Assembly: GCA_002205125.1 (NCBI GenBank)
Contig: NIOE01000003.1
Span: 558,001-622,000 of the forward strand
From: Roseateles noduli
GTDB taxonomy: Bacteria > Pseudomonadota > Gammaproteobacteria > Burkholderiales > Burkholderiaceae_C
Length of the DNA: 64,000 nt
Direction: 5' to 3'
The translations under genes were made by a program, and so were the position numbers. The notes under the pieces are model-generated. The model had not been told where the DNA came from. It saw nothing but the letters and a program-made list of their open reading frames with translations, and ran no database searches. Positions 37,289-46,840 of the stretch are shown piece after piece (positions within the stretch are counted from its first letter, which is position 1; each line of letters opens with the position of its first letter).

Positions 37289-38619
37289 GCTGGCACAGCA
37301 AGGTCATCTGGTCGCAGGGCATGTTCCTGCTGCCGCATCATTTTCAGCAGGAAACCCGCTACCTCGAACACCTGGTGGACAGCCGCGCCCGCGCGCTGGC
37401 GCCGCACGGCTGGGGGTTCACCGAACTGGTGCTGGACGAGGCGCTGCTGAGCGTCGGCCGGCTGGGCATCGTGCGCGCCAGCGGCGTGCTGCCCGACGGC
37501 ACCCCGTTCCAGATCCCGCAGGCGGACGCCGCGATGGCGCCGTTGGAAGTGCCGGCGGACCTCAAGGGCGACATGATTGTCCTGGCCGCGCCGATCGCGC
37601 GTCCCGGCACCGACCAGGTCGCGTTCAACGGCCACGACGCCGGCGAACTGCATCGTTATCACGTCGTCGACCAGGACCTGCGCGACCAGACCAGCGCCGG
37701 CGACGAGCCCGAGCCGGTCCAGACAGGCTCGCTGACCTTGCGCCTGCTGCCCGCCCGCGAGCTGAACGACGCCTACGCCGCGCTCGGTGTGGCCCGCGTC
37801 GCCGAACGCCGCGCTGACCAGCAGCTGGTGCTGGACCGCAGCTACATCCCGCCGCAGACCCGCATCGACGCCAGCGGCCATCTGTCCGCCATGGCCTCGC
37901 TGCTGCACGGCCTGGTGCGCCAGCGCGCGCAGTTGCTGTCGTCTCGCATGGGGCAGCTCGGCAACGGCGTGTCCGAACTGGCCGACTTCCTGATGCTGCA
38001 GGCGCTCAACCGCGCCGACCCGCTGTTCCGCCAGCATGCGGCCTCCCCGCACGTGCATCCGGAGACGCTGCACCGCGACTGCCTGCAACTGGCCGGCGAC
38101 ATGGCCACCTTCGTCAGCGACACCCGCCTGGCGTCCGAATTCCCGCTGTACCGCCACGACGACCTGCGCGGCAGTTTCGCGCCGCTGCTCGAGGAACTGC
38201 GCCGCATGCTCAGCGTCGTGCTGGAGCGCAACGCGCTGCAGATCGACCTCACCGAGCGCACCCACGGCGTGCGCACTGCCATCGTCCCCGACGCCGACCT
38301 GCTGCGCAGCGCCAGCTTCGTCATCGCGGTCAACGCGCAGGTGGCCGCCGAACAGCTGCGCCAGCGCTTCCCCGCGCAGTCCAAGCTCGGCCCGGTGGAC
38401 CGCATCCGCGACCTCGTCAACCTGCAGCTGCCGGGCATCAGCCTGCGCGCGCTGCCGGTGGCGCCGCGCCAGCTGCCGTTCCACGCGGGTTTCCATTATT
38501 TCGAGCTGGACCGCGGCGGCGACCTCTGGAAGCAGCTCGAACGCAGCGGCAGCCTCGCGCTGCACGTGGCCGGCGATTTCCCCGGGCTGGAACTGGAGCT
38601 CTGGGCCATCCGTCAGTGA
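37285..38619 (+). CDS. tssK: T6SS baseplate-membrane adaptor TssK
   Basis: A 444-residue TssK, the trimeric adaptor linking baseplate wedges to the membrane complex. It starts with GTG (VSWHSKVIWSQGMFLLPHHF), which matches the very conserved family N-terminus and fixes the start. The GTG overlaps the tssJ stop by 4 nt. Further family features are FQQETRYLEHLVDSRARAL, SYIPPQTRIDASGHLSAM and PGISLRALPVAPRQLPFHAG, then FELDRGGDLWKQL near the end. Length is normal. A 77-nt gap separates it from tssL. Confidence 0.97.
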   Translation: MSWHSKVIWSQGMFLLPHHFQQETRYLEHLVDSRARALAPHGWGFTELVLDEALLSVGRLGIVRASGVLPDGTPFQIPQADAAMAPLEVPADLKGDMIVLAAPIARPGTDQVAFNGHDAGELHRYHVVDQDLRDQTSAGDEPEPVQTGSLTLRLLPARELNDAYAALGVARVAERRADQQLVLDRSYIPPQTRIDASGHLSAMASLLHGLVRQRAQLLSSRMGQLGNGVSELADFLMLQALNRADPLFRQHAASPHVHPETLHRDCLQLAGDMATFVSDTRLASEFPLYRHDDLRGSFAPLLEELRRMLSVVLERNALQIDLTERTHGVRTAIVPDADLLRSASFVIAVNAQVAAEQLRQRFPAQSKLGPVDRIRDLVNLQLPGISLRALPVAPRQLPFHAGFHYFELDRGGDLWKQLERSGSLALHVAGDFPGLELELWAIRQ

Positions 38620-38696
38620 TCGCCGTCCGCGGCGACACCGGGCCCCTGCCCCACGCATCCACCGATCCAAGACACCAGTAACCTCCGGGAGCCGGC

Positions 38697-40019
38697 ATGG
38701 ACCCCTCCGCGCTCAACGATCCGTTCGCAGGCTTCGACGATCAGCGCACTTTCATCAAGCCCCGTCCGGGCGGCGCCCAGTCGCCGCGCGGCGCCACGCC
38801 GTCGCCCGACTCCGTGCAGCCCGACGCCGCGCCGCCGGCCGCCGGGCTCAACCCGCTGCTGACGCTGGCCAATCCGCTGCTGCTGCTCGTGCCGCAACTG
38901 CGCGCCACGCGCCGCGTCGACGACGTCGCCGTGCTGCGCAACAACCTCGCGCAAGGCATCCGCGACTTCGCGGCCCGCGCCGCCGCCGCCGGCATCCCGC
39001 CGGAACGCGTCATGGCCACGCGTTACGTGCTCTGCACGATGATCGACGAAGCCTGCGCCGACACGCCCTGGGGCGGTTCCGGCGTCTGGGCGCGGCACAG
39101 CCTGCTGTCGATGTTCCACAACGAGACCTGGGGCGGCGAGAAGGTCTTCCAGCTGATGGCCCGTCTGGCCGAGAAGCCCGAGGCCAACCGGGATCTGCTC
39201 GAACTGATCTACGCCGCGCTGACGCTGGGCTTCGCCGGCCGGTACCGCGTGATCGACAACGGCCCGGCGCAGCTGGAAGCCGTGCGCGACCGGCTCGCGC
39301 AGATCCTGAAGCAGCAGCGGGGCGACTATCCCGCCGCGCTCGCGCAGCACTGGCAGGTCGAGGCCATCACCCAGCGCCGCCACATCGGCTGGCTGCCGCT
39401 GGCCGCGACCGCCGCGCTGACGGCGCTGCTGCTGGTGGGCGTGTACCTGACGCTGACCCTGTCGCTGGCGGAACGCTCCGACCCGGTCTTCGGCCAGATC
39501 CAGGGCCTGCGCCTGTCGCCGCCCGTGGTCGCGCCGCCGCCGCCGCCGGCCAAGCCGCGGCTCGCGCAGTTCCTGCAATCGGACATCAAGGCCAACCTGG
39601 TGACGGTGCGCGACGAGGTCGACCGCAGCGTCGTGATCATCCGCGGCGACGGCCTGTTCGCGCCTGCCAGCGCGAACATCGTGCCGGAGCGCGAAGCGCT
39701 CATGGGCCGCATCGCCGATGCGCTGACGCAGGTCCAGGGCACCGTGCTGGTGACCGGGCACAGCGACAACACGCCGATCCGCACGGCGCGTTTCCCGTCC
39801 AACTGGCACCTGTCCGAGGAGCGCGCGAACACCGTGCGCGAACTGCTGATCGCGCGCCGCGTCGCGCCCGAGCGCATCCGCGCCGAGGGCCGCGCCGAGG
39901 CCGAGCCGGTCGCCCCCAACGACACCCCGGCCAACCGCGCGCTGAACCGGCGCGTCGAAGTCAGTCTGATGGTCAACGGCCGCGCGCCTGAAGCGCCGGC
40001 GCGCGGAGCTTCCCGATGA
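38697..40019 (+). CDS. tssL: T6SS inner-membrane protein TssL with OmpA-like domain
   Basis: A 440-residue TssL. The cytoplasmic DotU-like helical domain (about residues 60-225) includes the pattern VMATRYVLCTMIDEACADTP and SLLSMFHNETWGGEKVFQLM. A membrane helix lies near 235-257. A periplasmic OmpA/MotB-type domain follows (NIVPEREALMGRIADALTQV, VTGHSDNTPIR, LSEERANTVRELL), giving peptidoglycan contact. It is an extended TssL with fused peptidoglycan-binding domain. A Pro-rich stretch (VVAPPPPPAK) lies between helix and OmpA part. GGGAG precedes ATG 38697. The stop overlaps tssM by ATGA. Confidence 0.97.
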   Translation: MDPSALNDPFAGFDDQRTFIKPRPGGAQSPRGATPSPDSVQPDAAPPAAGLNPLLTLANPLLLLVPQLRATRRVDDVAVLRNNLAQGIRDFAARAAAAGIPPERVMATRYVLCTMIDEACADTPWGGSGVWARHSLLSMFHNETWGGEKVFQLMARLAEKPEANRDLLELIYAALTLGFAGRYRVIDNGPAQLEAVRDRLAQILKQQRGDYPAALAQHWQVEAITQRRHIGWLPLAATAALTALLLVGVYLTLTLSLAERSDPVFGQIQGLRLSPPVVAPPPPPAKPRLAQFLQSDIKANLVTVRDEVDRSVVIIRGDGLFAPASANIVPEREALMGRIADALTQVQGTVLVTGHSDNTPIRTARFPSNWHLSEERANTVRELLIARRVAPERIRAEGRAEAEPVAPNDTPANRALNRRVEVSLMVNGRAPEAPARGASR

Positions 40020-43000
40020 AACGCGTCCTGGGATGGATTTTCAACCGCTGGGTGCTGCTGGCGGTGCTGGTGCTGGCCGTCGCGCTGCTGATCTGGATCG
40101 TCGGTCCGCTGGTGGCCGTCGGCGAAGCCCGGCCGCTGGACACCGAACGCTCGCGCTGGATCACGATAGTCGTGCTGGTCCTGATCGTCGCGCTGTGCAT
40201 CGCCTGGAGCCGCTGGCGCGCCAGGCGCGGCAACAGCCAGGTCGTCAACCAGCTGCTGCAGCAGCCCGCCGCGGACACGCCCGAGCGCGAGACCGCCGAC
40301 ATGCTGGCCGTGCGCGAACGCTTCCGCCAGGCCCTGCAGATGCTGCAGCGCTCGCGCTTCGGCGCGGAGGGATCGGCCGGTTTCGGCGCGAAGCTGCGCT
40401 CGCGCTTCGGCGGCCGTTATCTCTACGAGCTGCCCTGGTACCTGATCATCGGCGCGCCCGGTTCGGGCAAGACCACGGCGCTGCGCCACAGCGGGCTGAA
40501 CTTCCCGCTGGCCGACCAGATGGGCGACCACGCCATCCGAGGCGTCGGCGGCACGCGCCATTGCGACTGGTGGTTCACCGACCGCGCCGTGCTGATCGAC
40601 ACCGCCGGCCGCTTCACCACGCAGGACAGCGATCCCACCAACGACAAGGCGACCTGGAGCGGCTTCCTGCAGATGCTGCGCCGTTCGCGCCCGCGCCAGC
40701 CGATCAACGGCGCGCTGGTGACGGTCTCGGTGACCGACCTGCTGGCGCGCAGCCCGTCGGAGCGCGCCCAGCACGCCGCCACCGTGCGCGCCCGCGTGCA
40801 GGAGCTGCAGAAGGACCTGGACATCCGCTTCCCGGTCTACCTGCTGGTCACCAAGGCCGACCTGCTGTCGGGCTTCATGGACTACTTCGCCACGGTCGAC
40901 AAGGACCAGCGCGCGGCGCCCTGGGGCTTCACCTTCCCGCGCAGCAGCACGTCGCCGCTGGCCGGCTACGGCGCGGAGTTCGACGCCCTCGAGCAGCGCC
41001 TGCAGAACGGCCTGATCGACCGGCTCCAGGCCGAGCGCGACCCGCAGCGCCGCGCCCGCATCTACGGTTTCCCGGCGCAGTTCGCGAGCCTGCGCGCGCT
41101 GCTGGCCGAGTTCGCCGAGGGCGTCTTCGCGCCCTCCCCCTACGAGGCCCAGCCGCAGCTGCGCGGCGTCTACTTCGTCAGCGGCACGCAGGAAGGCACG
41201 CCGATCGATCGCGTGCTCGGCTCGGTGGCGCGCAGCTACCAGATCGAGAACGCGGTGCAGGCGCCCAACCAGGCCAGCGGTCGCAGCTACTTCCTGAACC
41301 GGCTGCTCAACGAGGTCGTCTTCGCCGAAGCCGGCCTGGGCGGCACGCACCGCGGCTACGAACGCCGCCGCAACGCGCTGGCGCTGGCCGGCTACGCGGT
41401 GGTGGCGGTCGCCGGCATCGGCATGCTCACGGCCTGGACCGTCAGCTACTTCAACAACAAGAAGTACCTGGAAGAGACCTCGGCGCGCGCGGACCAGGTT
41501 CGTGAACTGTTGCAGGCCACGCCGAATCGCGCCAGCGCCGACCTCCTGCCTATCCTGCCCGCGCTGCAGGCCACGCGCGCGCTGGCGGCGGTCGACGAGA
41601 GCGTGCCGTGGTCGATGCGCATGGGCCTGTTCCAGGGCAGGAAGCTCGACAGCGCCGCGCGCGCGGCCTACCAGCGCATGCTGGGCGACGCCGTGCTGCC
41701 GCGGCTGGTGCTGCGCATCGAGGAACAGCTGCGCCAGGGCGCGGCCACCCCGGTCACGCTCTACGAGGCGCTCAAGGCCTACGTGATGCTGCACGACCCG
41801 CAGCACTTCGACGCCCCGGCGCTGAAGCAGCACATCGAAGGCGACTGGGAGACCACGCGCCGCGAGCTCACGCCCGACCAGCGCGCGGCACTGGGCGCGC
41901 ATCTGGACGCACTGCTGTCGCAGGGCGGCATCGCCTCGCCGCTGCCGGAGGACGCCTCGCTGCTGACGGCGGTGCGCACGCAGCTCGCGACGCAGCCGCT
42001 GCCGCAACGCATCTACAACCGGCTGCGCGCGCAGGGCCTGGGCACCGAGTACCCCGACTTCACCGTCGCGCGCGCCGGCGGCCACAACGCGCCGCTGCTG
42101 TTCACGCGGACCAACGGCGCGCCGCTGACGCAGGGCGTGCCGGGCTTCTTCACCCGCGACGCCTACCTGCGCGGCTTCCAGCCGCGGGTCGGCCAGGTCG
42201 CGGACGAACTGGCCGCGGAGGAGCCCTGGGTGCTGGGCGTCGCCGCCGCACCGAAGAATGCGCAGGACCTCGTGCGCGCCAACGCGCCGCTGGTCGACGA
42301 CGTGCGCCGGCTCTACCTCAACGACTACGCGGCGTCGTGGGAGTCCTTCCTCAACAGCGTGAAGCTGCTGCCGATGGCCACGGTGCCGCAGTCGGTGGAG
42401 CGCTCGCGCATGCTGTCCGCGCCGGACAGCCCGCTGGGACCGTTCCTGCGGGCGGCCTCGCGCGAGACCACGCTCGCGCAGCCCGGCAACGCGATCGAGA
42501 ACGCCGAACGCCGCGCCGCGGACCTGGTCCAGCAGACGCGCGAGAAGGTGGCGGGCATGTTCTCCGGCAAGCCCGGACAACCGAACGCGGCAGACCCGAA
42601 CGCGCCGCGCATCGAGAACATCGTCGACGAGCGCTTCGTCGGCCTGCGCAGCATGGTCACGGCGCCGGCGGGCGGCGGCAAGTCGCCGCTGGACGACACC
42701 GTCGGCCTGATCGCCGAGGCCAACATCATGCTGACGGCGGCCGATTCCGCGCTCAAGGGTGGCAGCGCGCCGCCGCCCTCGCCGGTGCCCACGCGGCTGA
42801 AGGCCGCCGCCGCGATGAGTCCCGAACCGCTGCGCACCATGCTCGACGACCTGGGCAGCAGCAGCGCGCGCGTGTCGCAGGGCGCGATGCGCCAGAACCT
42901 CGGCATGGAGGTGCGCTCGCAGGTCGGCGAGTTCTGCAACCAGGCCGTGGCCGGACGCTATCCGCTGGACCGCAATTCCTCGCGCGACGCGACGCAGGCG

Positions 43001-43594
43001 GACTTCGCCATGCTGTTCGGACCGGGCGGCAAGATCGACCAGCTCTTCCAGCAGAAGCTCGCGCCCTACGTCGACACGACGACGCGGCCCTGGAAGTTCC
43101 GCGCGGTCGAGGGCACGCCGCTGGGCGGCGACAGCGGCACGCTGCCGCAGTTCCAGCGCGCGCAGGCGATCAAGGAAACCTTCTTCCCCGGCAGCGCCAC
43201 GCCGTCGCTGCGGCTGGACTTCAAGCCCATCGAGATGGACACCACGATCCAGCAGTTCATCCTGGACGTGGACGGCCAGATCGTGCGCTACAGCCACGGC
43301 CCGCAGATCCCGACCTCGGTGCAGTGGCCGGGACCGCGCGGCAGCTCGCAGGTCCGGGTGCAGCTGAGCCCGGTCAGCGCGAGCGGCTCGTCCGGTCTGG
43401 TCAACGACGGTCCGTGGGCGCTGTTCCGGCTCTTCGACCGCGTCAAGATCGAGAAGACGTCGGCGCCGGAGCGCTTCAAGGCCACCTTCGAGATCGAAGG
43501 CCGCAAGGCGGTCTTCGAGGTCACCGCCAGCAGCGTGCGCAATCCGTTCCGGCTGTCGGAGCTCAACGAGTTCCGCTGCCCGGGCGGCCTGTGA
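40016..43594 (+). CDS. tssM: T6SS inner-membrane protein TssM (IcmF)
   Basis: A 1,192-residue TssM. Two N-terminal membrane helices (about 12-35 and 48-66) precede a cytoplasmic GTPase-like domain with an intact Walker A (IIGAPGSGKTTALRHSG, about 145-160) and VLIDTAGRFTTQDSD as Walker B. A third helix near 456-478 leads to the large periplasmic region of about 700 residues, ending with the beta domain that binds TssJ. TssM spans both membranes through TssJ and forms the channel scaffold. It has low-complexity linkers (GGGKSP and similar) around 885. It is coupled to tssL by ATGA and followed by tagF after 22 nt. Confidence 0.97.
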   Translation: MKRVLGWIFNRWVLLAVLVLAVALLIWIVGPLVAVGEARPLDTERSRWITIVVLVLIVALCIAWSRWRARRGNSQVVNQLLQQPAADTPERETADMLAVRERFRQALQMLQRSRFGAEGSAGFGAKLRSRFGGRYLYELPWYLIIGAPGSGKTTALRHSGLNFPLADQMGDHAIRGVGGTRHCDWWFTDRAVLIDTAGRFTTQDSDPTNDKATWSGFLQMLRRSRPRQPINGALVTVSVTDLLARSPSERAQHAATVRARVQELQKDLDIRFPVYLLVTKADLLSGFMDYFATVDKDQRAAPWGFTFPRSSTSPLAGYGAEFDALEQRLQNGLIDRLQAERDPQRRARIYGFPAQFASLRALLAEFAEGVFAPSPYEAQPQLRGVYFVSGTQEGTPIDRVLGSVARSYQIENAVQAPNQASGRSYFLNRLLNEVVFAEAGLGGTHRGYERRRNALALAGYAVVAVAGIGMLTAWTVSYFNNKKYLEETSARADQVRELLQATPNRASADLLPILPALQATRALAAVDESVPWSMRMGLFQGRKLDSAARAAYQRMLGDAVLPRLVLRIEEQLRQGAATPVTLYEALKAYVMLHDPQHFDAPALKQHIEGDWETTRRELTPDQRAALGAHLDALLSQGGIASPLPEDASLLTAVRTQLATQPLPQRIYNRLRAQGLGTEYPDFTVARAGGHNAPLLFTRTNGAPLTQGVPGFFTRDAYLRGFQPRVGQVADELAAEEPWVLGVAAAPKNAQDLVRANAPLVDDVRRLYLNDYAASWESFLNSVKLLPMATVPQSVERSRMLSAPDSPLGPFLRAASRETTLAQPGNAIENAERRAADLVQQTREKVAGMFSGKPGQPNAADPNAPRIENIVDERFVGLRSMVTAPAGGGKSPLDDTVGLIAEANIMLTAADSALKGGSAPPPSPVPTRLKAAAAMSPEPLRTMLDDLGSSSARVSQGAMRQNLGMEVRSQVGEFCNQAVAGRYPLDRNSSRDATQADFAMLFGPGGKIDQLFQQKLAPYVDTTTRPWKFRAVEGTPLGGDSGTLPQFQRAQAIKETFFPGSATPSLRLDFKPIEMDTTIQQFILDVDGQIVRYSHGPQIPTSVQWPGPRGSSQVRVQLSPVSASGSSGLVNDGPWALFRLFDRVKIEKTSAPERFKATFEIEGRKAVFEVTASSVRNPFRLSELNEFRCPGGL

Positions 43595-43616
43595 ACCGCA
43601 TCAGGAGAATCCGACC

Positions 43617-44327
43617 ATGAGCGCGCTGCCTGAAGCTTTGAACACCGCCGGCGATGCCGTGCCCGGCTGGTACGGCAAGGTCGCCGCGTTGGGCGACTTC
43701 GCCCAGCGACGCCTGCCCCAGCATTGCGTGCAGCACTGCGACGCCTGGCTGTCCGGGATGATGCAGGACTTGCCGAAGACGCTCGGTCCGCGCTGGCTGG
43801 ACACCTACCTGACCGCGCCAGTGCTGCGCTTCGCGTGGGCGCCGGGCGTCGTCGACATGAAGTGGTGGTTCGGCGTGCTGATGGCCAGCTGCGACAACGT
43901 CGGGCGCTACTTCCCGCTGGTGATCGCGCAGCCGCGCACGCAGCCGCCGGTGGATCGCGCCGGACTGGATCACCTCGACCGCTGGTACACGGTGCTCGCC
44001 AACGCGGCGATGCGCACGCTGGACGACACAGCGACAGTGAATTCGCTGGAAGCGGCCCTGGCCGCCGCCCCGCCCTGGCCGCCCAGCCACGCGGCGACGC
44101 TGCCCGCGCCCGAGAACGCGGTGCAATGGGTCAGCTACACCGCGCCGGCGAGCCTGCTCACGGCGGCGGTGCCGATGCTGGCGGCCGGCGAGCTGCTGGA
44201 GCGCCTGGCCGGCTGCACGGTGTGGTCGCCCAACCCCGAGCCCGGCGAGCAGGTCCACATGCGCTGGGGACCGGGGCTGCCGTACGTCGAGGCGTTCGCG
44301 GAGCTGCTGACGAAGAAGACGGCCTGA
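43617..44327 (+). CDS. tagF: T6SS-associated protein TagF (ImpM)
   Basis: A 236-residue ImpM/TagF protein. The N-terminus GWYGKVAALGDFAQRRLPQH is the family signature, followed by FAWAPGVVDMKWWFGVLMAS, DNVGRYFPLVI and a C-terminal GCTVWSPNPEPGEQVHMRWG. In Pseudomonas and Agrobacterium TagF represses T6SS assembly by sequestering the FHA protein and acts with the PppA phosphatase. Both partners are encoded nearby here. AGGAG lies 11 nt upstream of the ATG. It closes the tssJKLM-tagF operon; the chemoreceptor follows after 110 nt. Confidence 0.95.
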   Translation: MSALPEALNTAGDAVPGWYGKVAALGDFAQRRLPQHCVQHCDAWLSGMMQDLPKTLGPRWLDTYLTAPVLRFAWAPGVVDMKWWFGVLMASCDNVGRYFPLVIAQPRTQPPVDRAGLDHLDRWYTVLANAAMRTLDDTATVNSLEAALAAAPPWPPSHAATLPAPENAVQWVSYTAPASLLTAAVPMLAAGELLERLAGCTVWSPNPEPGEQVHMRWGPGLPYVEAFAELLTKKTA

Positions 44328-44437
44328 TCCGGCCGCTCTGACTGGGCTGCCCGACAGGCGTGTCGGCCGCTGCCGACGGCCGGCGCGCGACGAAAGTCTT
44401 CTCCTGTGCGACATTGCGTCCCAGGGAGCACAAGCAC

Positions 44438-45937
44438 ATGAAGACTTTCGGACGCAGCCTCGCGCTGGGATTCCTGCTGGCCGCGCTGGTCCTGTGCGGC
44501 GTCGGTGCGGTCGCCATGCGCAGCGCCTACCTGATGGAGGCGGCCGCCGAAGGCGTGACGCAGAGCCACCAGGGCCTGCGCATCCTGGCCGAGCTGCTCA
44601 ACGACGTCGCGGAGGCCGAAGCGGCGCAGCGCGGCTTCATGCTGACCAAGAACACGGCCTATCTGACGACGCTCGACAAGTCGACGTCCGAGATCAACGC
44701 CGACATGGTCGAGATCCGCGTCACGCCCGCGTGGCGGTCGCGCGCCGCGGACCTGGACAACACGGAGAAGGACATCGCGGCGCTGCTCGTGCTGTTCCGC
44801 GAGCGCATCGCCGACCGCCAGACGATGACGCTGGAGGAGGTCACCCGCTCGCCCAAGGTCAACCAGGTCCGCCAGCGGATGGAACGCCTGCGCGAACGTT
44901 TCAACACGATGGAGAACGACGAGGTCGAGCACCTGGTGGCGCGCTCGGCCGAGATGGGCCAGACCACGCGGCTGGTCAAGGCCATCGGGCTGGGCGGCAC
45001 GGCGCTGGGCCTGCTGATCGTGGTCGTCACCGGCCTGGTCCTGCAGCGGCTGCTGATGCAGATGGTAGGCGCGTCCGCCGTGGACGTGGCCGCCCGGGCG
45101 CGCGAGCTGGAGGCGTCCTCGCTCAAGCAGGCGGGCGCGACGAAACAGACCTCCTCCGCCGCCATCGAGCTCACCGCCACGATGCACGAGGTGCAGGCGG
45201 CAGCCAACCAGATCGCGCAGCGTTCGACCGAGGTCGAGGAGATGGCCTCGGCCAGCACCCGTGCGGCGCATTCGGGCAGCCAGGCGATGGCCCGCGCGCG
45301 CGAGGCCACCGTGGGACTCAGCCAGCAGATCGACATGGTCGTCACGCAGATGACGACGCTGGGCAAGGAGGTCCAGGGCGCCGCGACCGTGCTGGGCGCC
45401 ATCGAAGAACTGGCGGAGCGCACCAACATCCTGGCGATCAACGCCACGATCGAGGCCTACGGCGCGGGCGACGCCGGCGAGCGTTTCCGCGTCGTGGCCG
45501 ACGAGATCCGCCGCCTGGCCGAGAAGGTGCGCGCGGATGCGGTGGACATCCGGCGTCAGCTCGACTCGATCCGCAACGTCTCCAACGCCACCATCATGTC
45601 GACCGAAGCGGGCGTGAAGGCGGTGGCGTCGAACTCGTCGCTGTTCTCGGAAGCGGAGGCGATGTTCGCGCTGATCTCGGAACGCGTGGCCGCGTCCGAC
45701 ATCGCGAGCAAGGAGATCAAGATGGCCACGCACCAGCAGTCCAGCGCGGGACGGCAGCTGGAGGTCGCACTCACCGACGTGGGCCGCGCGACGGCCGATG
45801 CGGAACAGGTCGCGCTGAGCAACCTGGAGACGGCGGCGGCGCTGTCGAAAACCGCTCAGCGCTTGAGCGCGTTCGTGGCGTCGCCGACGCGGTGGGCGGC
45901 GGCAAGACCTGGCCCAGCCACCTCGCCGCGGCGCTGA
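44438..45937 (+). CDS. CHASE3-type methyl-accepting protein inside the T6SS locus
   Basis: A 499-residue receptor. The first membrane helix (about 6-28) leads to a CHASE3-like periplasmic four-helix domain (SHQGLRILAELLNDVAEAEA, AAQRGFMLTKNTAYL). A second helix lies near 182-205, with no clear HAMP domain, and a methyl-accepting coiled coil follows. The hairpin tip reads ELAERTNILAINATIEAYGA, then GDAGERFRVVADEIRRLAEK. The standard [16 protein letters not shown] is heavily altered, which may change CheA/CheW pairing. GGGAG lies 9 nt before ATG 44438. ACGAAAGTC upstream (44390-44398) is shared with two other T6SS promoters. It converges on pppA. Confidence 0.88.
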   Translation: MKTFGRSLALGFLLAALVLCGVGAVAMRSAYLMEAAAEGVTQSHQGLRILAELLNDVAEAEAAQRGFMLTKNTAYLTTLDKSTSEINADMVEIRVTPAWRSRAADLDNTEKDIAALLVLFRERIADRQTMTLEEVTRSPKVNQVRQRMERLRERFNTMENDEVEHLVARSAEMGQTTRLVKAIGLGGTALGLLIVVVTGLVLQRLLMQMVGASAVDVAARARELEASSLKQAGATKQTSSAAIELTATMHEVQAAANQIAQRSTEVEEMASASTRAAHSGSQAMARAREATVGLSQQIDMVVTQMTTLGKEVQGAATVLGAIEELAERTNILAINATIEAYGAGDAGERFRVVADEIRRLAEKVRADAVDIRRQLDSIRNVSNATIMSTEAGVKAVASNSSLFSEAEAMFALISERVAASDIASKEIKMATHQQSSAGRQLEVALTDVGRATADAEQVALSNLETAAALSKTAQRLSAFVASPTRWAAARPGPATSPRR

Positions 45938-45940
45938 GCC

Positions 45941-46807
45941 TCAAAGCGGCATGCGCCGCGTCGACTCGTCTTCTTCCTCTTCCAGCGGGACCGGTCCGGA
46001 GTCCACCGCCGGTTCCTGCGCCGTCGTGCCGGCCTCGTCGGCCGGCGTCTGCGCCGTCGCCGCCAGCACCGGCTCGCCCACCCACAACGCGATCGCGCTG
46101 AAGTTGTCCTGATCGGGCAGCCCGCGCTCCTCGATCACCGCCCGCATCGCCGCCAGCCAGTCGTCCGGCGAGCCCGCTGCGCGCAGCGTGTCGTGGATCA
46201 GCGTGTCGCCCGCGCTGCCCCACCAGCCATCGCTGCACAGCAGGAAGACGTCGCCGTCCTGCAGCGGCTGCGGCGCCGTCGTGTGCGGATGCAGGTCGTC
46301 CTCGATGCCCAGCGCGGCCACGAGGTGGTTCTTGTGCGGATGATCCTCCGCCTGCTCGGGCGTCAGCAGACCCGCCTCGATCAGCATCTGCACCACGCTG
46401 TCGTCCTGCGTGATCGTGTCGATGTCGCCGCCGCGGATGCGGTACAGCCGCGAGTCGCCCACGTGCGTCCACAGCGCGAAGTTGCGCTGCGCGTCCACGC
46501 ACAGCGCCACCAGCGTCGTGTGCATGCGGTCGCGGCCCGTGCCCTCGACGCCGCGACGCACGTCGTCGTGCGCGGCCAGCACCGCGCCGGTCAGCAGCTC
46601 CGGACGCCACGGCAACGTCGCGTCGCCCAGGCTGGTCTGCATGCGGTGCACGGCCCGGCGCGCGGCCTCGGCCCCATTGCGGTGGCCGCCCGCGCCGTCG
46701 GCCAGCACGGCGTACCAGCCGGGGCCGTTCTCGTGCGCCACGATGGCGTCCTCGTTGTTGTTGCGCGCGCCTTGTTCGCTGCAGGCGGCAACCCTGATCT
46801 TGAGCAT
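45941..46807 (-). CDS. pppA: T6SS-associated PP2C-type serine/threonine phosphatase
   Basis: A 288-residue PPM phosphatase. Metal-binding motifs are ARNNNEDAIVAHE, YAVLADGAGGHRNGAEAA, WTHVGDSRLYRIR, LLCSDGWWG and LPDQDNFSAIALWV. A C-terminal acidic tail (PLEEEEDEST) is unusual. In Pseudomonas PppA reverses PpkA phosphorylation of Fha1 and resets T6SS firing. Here the gene follows tagH by 33 nt on the same strand, and a kinase is encoded further right, so the full switch is present. It converges with the chemoreceptor with only 3 nt between them. Confidence 0.95.
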   Translation of the reverse strand: MLKIRVAACSEQGARNNNEDAIVAHENGPGWYAVLADGAGGHRNGAEAARRAVHRMQTSLGDATLPWRPELLTGAVLAAHDDVRRGVEGTGRDRMHTTLVALCVDAQRNFALWTHVGDSRLYRIRGGDIDTITQDDSVVQMLIEAGLLTPEQAEDHPHKNHLVAALGIEDDLHPHTTAPQPLQDGDVFLLCSDGWWGSAGDTLIHDTLRAAGSPDDWLAAMRAVIEERGLPDQDNFSAIALWVGEPVLAATAQTPADEAGTTAQEPAVDSGPVPLEEEEDESTRRMPL

Positions 46808-46840
46808 GGTGTGAACGACGTGTAGGACAAACGGCGGGGC

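Noticed and set aside
39326-43297. Minus-strand open frame of 1,323 codons opposite tssL-tssM
   Set aside because: It is rich in Arg, His, Gln and Ala, has no domain, and lies exactly antisense to a clear TssM. Long antisense frames are expected in DNA of this GC content.
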